DNA of 64,000 nucleotides from Sambucus nigra (lineage: Eukaryota > Streptophyta > Magnoliopsida > Dipsacales > Adoxaceae). The notes beneath the pieces were generated by a model. It did not search any database, was not told the DNA's origin, and saw only the letters and a list, made by a program, of their open reading frames with translations. A program made the position numbers and the translations under genes. Location of the stretch: assembly GCA_949130495.1 (NCBI GenBank), contig OX422213.1:201183660-201247659 (forward strand), given 5' to 3'. Positions 49,216 through 58,151 of the stretch are shown in pieces. The first letter of the stretch is position 1; each line of letters opens with the position of its first letter.

Positions 49216-50171
49216 TGAAAGAGTTGGCGCTTGCGTTCAATTAAGAAATAATATAATAAATACCATTTTTAACCCAAATTAACCCTAAGCATGCAACTAG
49301 GTGTGATTGAAACAATATGAAATCATGCAAGAATTATTCAACACACAAAGTTAAGGAAAAATCCCCCACAGGGGCAAAACCATTTGTATATCACTATAAT
49401 TTGTTTTGTAAAAGACGGTTTACAATCGGATTACAATGAAATACAGGTTGACTAAGAATTACCCTCGGGTATCGGATTCTGTAGTCGCGGCTGGAATATC
49501 CCTTTCCAGTAGGGTTGGTGGCTGGAACTATCCCTGTCCAGTAGGGCTGCAATAAAGAGGAAGAAGCGGTCCACTTCACAAAGGGTTGAACATCAATGGT
49601 GTTCTAGGGTTACCAAAGGTGACTCACAAATGTATGGAATTTGTGTGAATCAAGGGTATGAATCAATGGACTCAAATACCATGAAGACTTAAGAGTTATG
49701 GAACTCAGAAAATCGTGTGTAAGTCTTAATAAAACCAACTGCTGATCGTGGTTTAAATAAGGGATCGAAAACCCTAAAAAATCTGTTGCACGATCTGGCA
49801 GTGATTATCCTCGCCGGATCGGTCCGGTCGATTAGGCGGATCGGTCCGGTTAAGTCGGATCGGTTCTTTTTCTGAAACCGGATCGGTCTGGTTGGCATCG
49901 GATCGGTCCGGGACTTTTGCCTTCATCGGTTTGCTATGGATCCGGTGGCTACTGGAGTCTGACAAAGCGGATCGGTCCGGTAGTTGATCGGATTGGTCCG
50001 ATAAACCGGATCGGTTCTTTTATCTTAACCGGATCGGTCCGGCCAGGTCTGATTCCCAAATTTCTTCTTTCTCTTGATCTTCGGATTCTGTTTGATATGA
50101 AACTTTGAATTTCTGCAACGGTGTTACGGCTTATGACATACACGAGTAACATGGACAAAATTGTCCTTACA
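49216..50171 (-). repeat. 5' LTR of the Copia element
   Basis: 956 bp, matching 41564-42514 apart from about 9 substitutions and a 5-bp insertion. It contains the second copy of the CGGATCGGTCCG array. Confidence 0.92.
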
Positions 50172-50330
50172 TTCCTTCTTCAGACGGAAAACAATGTTCC
50201 GCCCCGGCATTTGGAGCTCCACCACTTTCACCTCGGGCGCGATGTTGGGATAAATCAGTGGATGGCAATTTGAGAAGGGGATACAATATCGACCCTCAAA
50301 TTTATCAATTTCAAAGCTGCGTTGTGAATT
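50172..50330 (-). pseudogene. Unidentified coding-like exon cut by the Copia and LINE insertions
   Basis: The minus strand is open for about 50 codons after an acceptor-like ACAACGCAG at about 50318-50326, with a more GC-rich composition than its surroundings. It encodes, among others, DKFEGRYCIPFSNCHPL and PEVKVVELQMPGRNIVFRLK. The frame runs into the Copia target site at 50172; on the other side of the Copia element (41563 leftward) the frame stays open for a few codons until a TGA near 41345, beyond the LINE fragment. I do not recognise the protein. It could be the last exon of a gene just upstream of HEI10 or a gene fragment. Confidence 0.4.
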
Positions 50331-52273
50331 TTATTTGCGTTAGCATTACACCATAGGCGCTGGGAATGCACTTATTGCATGTGATAAAGTAATGACTAGC
50401 ATTGTGAGCATTATTTGGATTAGTGACTTCCAATTCTTGCCAGCACTGCAAACTTTGGTTAAACAATGGGATGTACTTACTAGTCTCAACCTACTTTCTT
50501 TTCAATATAAATTTGAACCAGAAACCGACTTGTTCTGGCAATTGTGTTTACCGTCATCCTACTTGAGTATCAAACTATAAATATGTTGGCAAGCGCATAA
50601 AAACAGAGTGAGACTTGCAAAGATTCAATCTTTCACTTTAAGGTTTGTTTCTAGATCCCTTTATTACCAGGGTGTTAAGATCCTCCATGTTACATGCAAA
50701 AGTGTCTTCTCCTTCCACTGCATGAGGCGTGACTTAGGTTTAAGATAAATCTCACCCCCTTTGCTTCTTTCAGATCAATTAATCCATTAACATGCAAACA
50801 AACTAAATGTACTGTTTTCAATTCAAGACATCCAACCATATATAATCCATTACATGTGCATGGTTACTGCCCCTATCATCAAAGAAAGCAATAAAAGAAA
50901 AACTAATGCAATTACATACAGAAAATTGACTCCTAGATATGATTACAACCAGTCACAATACAAAATATTCAACAATTCTCTATTGTGACTGCATTTGTAA
51001 CACAATGTCAGAACAATTTCCCTTTCTAAGCCTATTAGCCATGATACTTCCGTCATTTGTACCAAACATTTCAATTATCTGATTGTGTTTTACTGCAAAT
51101 ACAAAGTGTCGTGTCAGGAACAAAATAAAACCTGGTTATGGAGCAAAGTCTCTCCAAAATATCTTTATCCTTGCAATAAATTTTCAACTTGAGACTAGTG
51201 GTGCACCGGAAGGCACAGCTCAAGAAACATGACTCGAGGCTCTTCCTTTGATGCAAAAGCAATTAAGCCTCAGGATACAGGTATCTTTCTAATCTAGCGA
51301 GACATCTTTTTATACATAAGGTGGTTATGATGTAACCAAAGATCACAGTTCTTTACTAACCAGGTTTAAAAGACATTCTCTTTCAAAATTTCCTTGTTCT
51401 TTTTCCAGATATCTACACTTTCATTTTCTTTTTTCCAGATATGATATTAGTACATTGTATCAGGGTTTTGAGACCTTAATCAAGAACTTGAACAGTATTC
51501 AACAAAAAACTATCAGCCCATCACATTATACCAAAAATGGAATGAGTATCTGTGTCATGAAAATTAACCGTGTACTCAAGGAAAACATTCTTTGAAATTA
51601 AACTGGGCTGCATCATGTTTGATCACTTTTAGGCATGATCCCCATCAAGACACGTTAGTAGGTCCGTAAGCCAAAGCCGCCACTCCAAAGCTGATTTGTT
51701 AGTACTCACAATTTTTTACTCGGTATCGGTATCAGTCTCGGTCTCGGGCGATACGCAACAATACACTATTTTGAGAACTAAAAAAAATGAAAAAAATACA
51801 GAAAAGTTCAGAAAAATAAGAATAATAATATGGCTCAATTAGACAAGTACAAAATCACCATTTAGTATGCATAAAATTTTCTAATTGTTTATACTGAATC
51901 ATCAGTTAGTATGCATAACATTGTCTAAATCAGTATATATTTAGTAATATATTCTTCGTGAATGTTATAATAGTACCTATTCCTAATTAAGGATATATAT
52001 AATGTAAATAATCATACACTTTAAGGATAGATGAATAATGATACATTTTAATACAAATTAAGTAAATACAAAAAAGAAGGTTAAATGGGAGATAAGAAAT
52101 GAGAGATTTAACCAAAAAAAACGATTTGCGCCTATGAAACATCATATTCCCTGTACCGAATTGAAAACGATTGCTTCAATCGTGACATGGATGCAAAATT
52201 GAGGCTCAATTGAGTGAGTTAGAAGTTGAGATTGAGAGATCAATGCTTAGTAACTTATACCATCTCGGTCGAT
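50331..52273. other. Intergenic region
   Basis: No gene is recognised. A more GC-rich patch at 50690-50760 (minus strand) is open for about 30 codons without recognisable motifs. From 51720 words such as CGGTATCGGTATC begin, leading to the 30-bp repeat array. Confidence 0.35.
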
Positions 52274-52393
52274 ATATCACCGATATGGGTCGATACTACC
52301 GTAAAATCTCCGATATGGGCCGATTCTACAGCAATATCACCGATATGAGCCTATACTACCGAGAAATTACCGATATAGGGTCGATTCACACCA
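52274..52393 (+). repeat. Four tandem 30-bp repeats (CACCGATATGGGTCGATACTAC type)
   Basis: Units begin at 52274, 52304, 52334 and 52364, each exactly 30 bp, sharing the core CCGATATGGG(T/C)CGAT. Alternate units resemble each other most (ATATCACCG and AAATCTCCG starts). The period equals ten codons and an open frame (52210-52455) runs through as ten-residue repeats (ITDMGRYYRK, ISDMGRFYSN), but nothing outside the repeats suggests a real protein. Confidence 0.75.
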
Positions 52394-54485
52394 ATAATCA
52401 AAAACTCAACTCGGAACTCGGAACTCGGAATCGTATAGTCGCGGTATTGCCTTGACTTTGAACCATGCTCACAAGCCTTGTTGTGGCCCAGTTAAATTTG
52501 ATTCTCCCTCATTCTCACCAGTCGACAATGAACTCTCTAAGTTTTTATACAAACAATTTCATGTATATTAATTTCTAGATTCTATGAATAAAGCCAGACC
52601 ATTGAACAGATATGTGGGGGGTTGACCTTGGATTATACATCCATAATGTTGTTAATATAACGACCGGAAAACTTAACAAAGATACCTTAAAGGTATCATA
52701 TGCAACACTGAACGAAAAACAACAATTTCATTAAAAGAATCATTTGATAAGGAGCTCTATGGTTTCAAGGCTATAATGCACTCAACTCCAAGAGAAAGGA
52801 AATAAGGAACACCAACTACTAAAAATTAAGAAAATAGAAATGTGAACTAATTATACATCTATGACAAGTCTCACTTCTGTGTACAGAAATTCAATTTGAT
52901 CAAAGTAATTTTTAATCGAAGCACGGATTTATATCTGAAATGACAAAAAGAAAATTGTTAACTTCATATATTTAAACACTTCAAGCCACAAATTTGAAAT
53001 ATTACAAATTCATCAACCATATCTAGCATTGAATGATACGAGTCCCTACTTCCGATATTGAATTTAAGTTCTGCTCAACTAAGTACTAAAACATCTTATC
53101 CAACTGATGCTCTGTAATTAAAATTTAAATTTAGACATAACCTGGATTATTAATACTTTTTTCAACTTAGCATACCAGTTGTTATATATGTATACTCCAA
53201 TCGAACATATACATAGTTAGCGAGAAAATAGTTCACGATCACTTGAGTAGTTCTGAAAAACTTTTCAATTAATAACTGTTCTTTGTTAGATTAGACAAAT
53301 AAATCGAGGCCTTGTTGGCACCATTATTCAATCCAATCAGCAACAAATGCATCTTCAGCGAAAAAAAATTCATCAATTTAATCTCCCTGCACATTTATAT
53401 GATATATATGCACATGTGTGTATATACATAGTTTTATAATGTCATATCAGAGACAAAATTCAGTTTAGCAAACGACTTCTTCATAGTTGAGTTTCATCAC
53501 AATGAGAATGTAAAAATATGTTCGGATTAGGTTAAACTTGCACAGTCAATGAAATACGCAGGAAAATGAGTTAATTTAGCGTCTCCATACGTTTAAATTG
53601 GTGCGATCTTCAAATGAACTTGAATCTCTAATCCAATCAACAATACAGTCAAAGTTAAACAAAACTTTGTAGTTATCAGCAGAGTTCACGTCTAAATTCA
53701 ATATATACCTGAAATAAGATAATAAGAACTAACGATTACATGAAACGGATCAATTAGCTGAAAATTTAAAATTCAAATCAAAGTAATTTGAAAGTAAAGC
53801 CTATGTAACCTTGCGAGCCTGGTAGAGATTTGGTTCAGTATGTAAAGTTTCTGGAGTTTAGAAGCTTCTTCAATAAGATAATTCAACGTCAAATTCAAAA
53901 TTAAGCTATTAACAAATATGATCTGGAGAATAAACCCTAACACGCCAGCTTGAACGGCTGTGAGTTTTGTTGTGAGCGCGCGTTAGAGCTGTGTATAATA
54001 TACTGATACTCAACTGTATTGGCGGTAAAAGGCAAATGCCATAACGGCACGCCTTTTGAAGAGATTTTAAATGAAAGGAAAATAATAGAGAGATTAACAA
54101 CAAAAAAAATTCTTTAATTTTATCGGGACTAACGTTAAGGATATGCGTTTTTTTATTTTTGAATAAGTTCAAAAGTATTATAATTGTTAATATTAATAAA
54201 ATTATACTTATTAATTTGATATAGTTACAATGATGAATACAGTTACAATCGTAACTGTATCGTTTTGACTTATTGTTAATCAATTGAAAAGTTTGTAAAT
54301 TTAAGATACCAACAACATTACCGCTTTGACAAATCATGTATAAATAGATTTTCAAAAGATATATTAGCTAATGTTCCAAAAAAAATTAGACACTTGGATT
54401 CACTACTAAATTTAAATAAGTGTTGATAATAAATGAGTAATTCACTAATAAATTAAATAAGTGGTAATGACAAATGATTAATTCT
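52394..54485. other. Intergenic region with a possible minus-strand promoter
   Basis: Near 53933-54010 the minus strand shows a TATATTATACACAGC element followed by GTGTTAGGGTTTATTC (telo-box-like AAACCCTAA on the plus strand), as in promoters and 5' leaders of many plant housekeeping genes. Several acceptor-like TTTCAG sites follow (about 53709 and 52974). The open stretches beyond are short, so no gene model can be supported; a non-coding or decayed transcript is possible. Confidence 0.3.
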
Positions 54486-54647
54486 AGAGAGACGCAAGAT
54501 TTACACACATTTTGATAGATGCACTGGTGTGTTGTGTTTGCATTGGTTGGTGTTTATGGTCTACTAATTCTCATTAAAGACATCAACCAATGCAGACACA
54601 ATATGTTAGCGTCTCTATTAAAATGTGTTTAACTTTTGTGACCCTCT
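54486..54647. mobile_element. Foldback MITE (162 bp)
   Basis: The left arm (TTTACACACATTTTGATAGA ... TTGTGTTTGCATTGGTTGGTG) pairs with the right arm read inversely (GTTAAACACATTTTAATAGA ... TTGTGTCTGCATTGGTTGATG) over about 65 bp. No clear target duplication was found. Confidence 0.7.
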
Positions 54648-55257
54648 AAGATTACTCATAACAAATTGATACATCCATGACATATTTTTACCAATAAAAT
54701 TCAAATCCCAATATATTTGCTAAATTGATACAAAAATTAAGATTGATTTGAAAAATATTTTACATTCTTCTTCTTCAAGACCAATGAGAAGAAGATTATA
54801 AAGGTGTGTTTGATAGCACTTATTTTCCATGAAAATTGATTTCTTTATGAGTACGTTTCATCTTTGGTAGTGTTTGGTTGTGAAAAAAATTCATGGATTC
54901 TCAGTTCTTAAAAAAAAATCATGTGGCCCATTTTCCACATATCAGTGAAAACGCATTCATAATATACCCCAGTTCATTTTATTTTTCATGGAAAATCAAA
55001 ACTCGTGAATCGACACTCTTGTGACTCTCGCCCTTCAAAATTTCGATAAAGTATTCTCTCTCTCTCTCCCCTGACATTTCCATCAATTTCTCGCTCTTTT
55101 TTACACAAATTTTGTATGATTTCTATATCTGTTTTGATATTTAATGATTTTTATCTTTCTCACAAAGCTCGGATCGCGATTTCTCTATATTCCAATCGAT
55201 TTTCATTGGATTACAATTTCTCCACGGTTTGATTTCTCTCTCTATGATTAAGTTTTA
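54648..55257. other. AT-rich stretch, nothing recognised
   Basis: Includes a short TC run near 55055-55070 and words such as TTTCCATGAAAATTGATTTC that resemble decayed repeats seen at 32030-32290. No gene is visible. Confidence 0.35.
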
Positions 55258-55645
55258 AGGTTTATTTGGTGTTTATATGATAATTGTAGTTGTGATTGTA
55301 GATTGTAGATTGTAGATTTAACAAGTATGTGCTCAATTTGTAGGGTCTATATTGTGTATTTATGATAGATGTTGTTGTGAGTTCATATTTAACAAGTCTA
55401 TGAAAAATGTATAAAGTGAAAAATGTATAGAGTTTATATGGTGTTTCTATCATAATTATGGTTTTGAGTTCAGTTTCAATAAGTATATGCATAATTACTA
55501 GGGATTATATTGTGTTCTCATTACAATTATTGTTGTCAATTAATATTTAATAAGTCCATGCACAATTTTTAGGGTTAATATGGTGTGTCGATTATAATTG
55601 TGTTTTTGAGTTTAGTTTCAACACATATATACATAGTTTTTTGGA
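55258..55645 (+). repeat. About five degenerate tandem repeats of roughly 70-85 bp
   Basis: Units share the order TTATATGGTGTTT, then ATNATAATTNTNGTTNTGAGTT, then TTTAACAAGT and ATGCACAATTNNTAGGG. Successive starts lie near 55259, 55346, 55433, 55506 and 55576. Divergence is high, so the array is old. No protein is indicated. Confidence 0.65.
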
Positions 55646-56375
55646 TTGTGGAGATTGGCTCAAGATTGTTGTCACCCTGCTTTTTCTGCTCAAGTGCGCT
55701 CCCGACGAAGGTGATCAAAGATTCTCCCTTCAGCGAACAAGGGGTTTCGTTGGGCGCAGATCCGAACAGAGTTTTGACGATTTTATATTGGTAACTCATG
55801 ACCAACAAAGGAGTCGAATTCACTACAACAAATGGGCCCACATTTATGCGACAATGGTTTTTAGTGAGGAGTACTTTTAGCATATCAAATATTAGTTCTC
55901 ATTCTTATAAATAGAACATTTAAGGGCCTTTAAGCTAAGTTGAGAACAACCATTAATCACCACTTATTTCTCTTGATCTTATATACACATTGATAGGATT
56001 GTGAGCTTAAGATAGTTGTAACTCTTATTGATTTAAATCAAAGAAAATAAGACATCATCATCCTTGGACGTAGTCATATTAGTGAACCACGTACATCTTA
56101 TCTTGCGCTTGTTGGTGTGTTTGATTTATCTTTACTTCGTCGTGCAGTTAAATTGTATGTATATTGTTATCTCTTTGGGTTATTCATCATTTTGGATCTT
56201 AGGCATGTATGAATCACTCTATTGAGTGAGTATCCACTCAATAAATTGATTTCAGATCTTTTAATTGTAAGGTCTTTGTTTTGTGTACATCCAAAGTGTT
56301 AGATAAAATTCTTATATGGGATTTTGGTCTGGGCCCAGTTAATTCTTATTGAAAACTTATTTTAGATATTAAAGA
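55646..56375. other. Probable Copia LTR/leader remnant
   Basis: The sequence just before the gag fragment contains words common at the end of short Copia LTRs. At about 56322 TTTTGGTCTGGGCCCAG could be a corrupted iMet primer-binding site. CACTACAACAAATGGGCC near 55819 resembles a CACTA-type terminus but has no visible partner. LTR ends cannot be fixed. Confidence 0.35.
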
Positions 56376-57543
56376 ATGATTACATCTAAGGATGCAAAGG
56401 TGTCAACGGTAAAGTTTGACGGTAAAACTATTAATTTAGTATGTGACAATGTCAAATGAGAGATGTTTCGATTTAACAAGGTTTGTGTAAGGCGTTGAAG
56501 GGCATAGAGGCTAAAGTGAATGATATGTCGAAAGATGATTGGAATGAATACAACTTGCAATCACGTATCACTATTCGATTAAATCTCACACAAAATGTGG
56601 TATACTATGTTATGAAGTATGAAATAGTGGAGAAAATATGAAAGATATTGGAAGATAAATATATGACGAAGAGCATATAGAATCATCTCTATTAGACCGA
56701 TCAATGGGTCGTGTCGAGTCGTGTTCATGTCACTTTTATCGTGTTTGGGCTTATTGGGTTCATGTCTAAATGAGTGGCTTTTTTATCGTGTGAAAAAATA
56801 ATATCCAAACCTGACCCGTTATGTTAACGTGTCGTGTCGTGTTCACTCGTTAATACCCATTAAGATAACGAATTATTTTGAATTCTATACAAGTTCACAT
56901 ATTATCTCATTTTTTAACCCAAGTAGACCTATTAATTCATTGACATTACTAGATCTCTCATTTAGTAAAATTCATTATGATTAAATTAACATTATGCTAC
57001 ATAAATTATTATAAGTTCCGAGAGTATGTCTTATTTACTTAAATTAATGGGTTATGCCGGGTCTTATCGGGTATTAACGGGTGAAGGGGGTCAACACTAA
57101 CCCGGCCTGTTAACTGTCGTTTCTTATCGGGTTGGCACTGATATAACCCAAACCCATTAACGGTCCACCCATTAACTTATAACTTCGTGTCAGTTCGTGT
57201 CGTGCCTCATTTTTCCAGGTATAATCTCTATCTCAAAAAGAAATTATTCCAATTTGATTATATTGAAGTTATGTTGATGTATGAATATCTTGATGATCTT
57301 AATAACATTCTCTCTGATTTATTAAAATGGGATGTTTATATTGGTGATGAAGATAAAGCGTTATTGCTTCTAAATTCACTTTCAAATTCGTATGAGCGTT
57401 TGAGAATCACAATTCTATATGAGAAGGATGAAGTGATGTTTAATGATGTCTCTGCAACATTTTTGGGAGGTAAGAAGCAAAAGAAGGAAAAAGGTGACAC
57501 TACGAGAAAAATTAATATTAAGAATTGCACCAAGTTGTCATAA
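56376..57543 (+). pseudogene. Copia gag fragment split by a hAT element
   Basis: An ATG at 56376 starts a gag-like frame (KVSTVKFDGK) that soon meets stops and frame changes. After the hAT insertion it continues as YLKKKLFQFDYIE, LNNILSDLLKWDVYIGDEDK and ALLLLNSLSNSYERLRITIL, matching the gag/UBN2 region of Tnt1-type Copia elements. Protease, integrase and reverse transcriptase are absent. The frame ends at about 57541. Confidence 0.8.
56693..57223. mobile_element. Non-autonomous hAT element inside the Copia gag fragment
   Basis: Flanked by the identical 8-bp repeat ATCTCTAT (56685-56692 and 57224-57231). Ends are TAGACCGATCAATGG and, inverted, TATACCTGGAAAAATG, so the terminal repeats are imperfect. 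The interior is rich in TCGTGTCGTGTC words and their GGGTTAT-type counterparts, as in a widespread plant hAT MITE type. No coding capacity. Confidence 0.85.
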
Positions 57544-58151
57544 GAGATATATTTTCGTTTATAAAAGTATTTGGAATAAACATAAGGACAAAAGGTTTTG
57601 TCCAATCAAGTTAGCATAAAAAAAGTAATAAGGATGGTAGTGACTATCCTTTTAGAGTTTTTGGGAAAACTCGTGTCACCCTAATAATCCCGCATTTTTA
57701 AATAAAAATAATATTATGTTTATTGAGGACAACAATTTCTTGTATCATCAGGTCTGGCGCGAAAAAGATAGCGCCAAAACTATTTCGTTTTAAAGAGACC
57801 TATAGTCTTTCAAAAGTATAAATCTATTGTTTTTACTTCTTAATAACGATAGTTGGGGCTATCCCAAAAGATAAACCTAATATTCTTTACTTCGTTATAA
57901 GGACAATTTGTGTTGTCCCAAAAGATAAATTTTTATTTTTTTCATTCCAAATGCAACAATAAAAATTATATTCAACCTCTATCCAATATCAAAATTCGAA
58001 ACCATATTATACCAAAATCTAACCTTAAAACAGTAACAAAATATAAGTGCATAAAACTTATGGGTATGGTTAATTCGATCACAGAAGCCAAACACAGTAG
58101 CATAAATTACGAAGTGTAGTAAATATGGAACACAAAGATTTACGTGGTTCA
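57544..58151. other. Short unassigned stretch before the second Gypsy copy
   Basis: AT-rich. A few CTTTTGGGA/TCCCAAAAG words are visible, and it ends AAGATTTACGTGGTTCA at the LTR. The last five bases, GTTCA, would be the target duplication whose partner lies outside the window. Confidence 0.35.

Larger units (their letters stand above)
41564..50171 (-). mobile_element. Ty1/Copia retrotransposon (SIRE/Maximus-like), nearly intact
   Basis: An 8.6-kb element on the minus strand has LTRs of 951 and 956 bp, a tRNA-iMet primer-binding site, gag, pol and a 1.5-kb spacer before the polypurine tract. LTR ends read TGTAAGGAC and CTCTTTCA in element orientation. The flanking repeat TTCCT (41559-41563 and 50172-50176) lies in unique sequence and is convincing. 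By eye the LTRs differ at about 9 sites plus one 5-bp indel, so it is young. The SIRE-like assignment rests on gag and protease wording and is tentative. It sits about 665 bp upstream of the HEI10 start codon in the same orientation as the gene. Confidence 0.93.

Noticed and set aside
52210..52455. An 81-codon frame with ten-residue repeats as a real protein
   Set aside because: The frame follows the 30-bp repeat phase only; there is no coding signal outside the array and no known domain.
55819..55836. CACTACAACAAATGGGCC as a CACTA transposon terminus
   Set aside because: The word fits, but no opposite terminus, subterminal repeats or 3-bp duplication are visible nearby.
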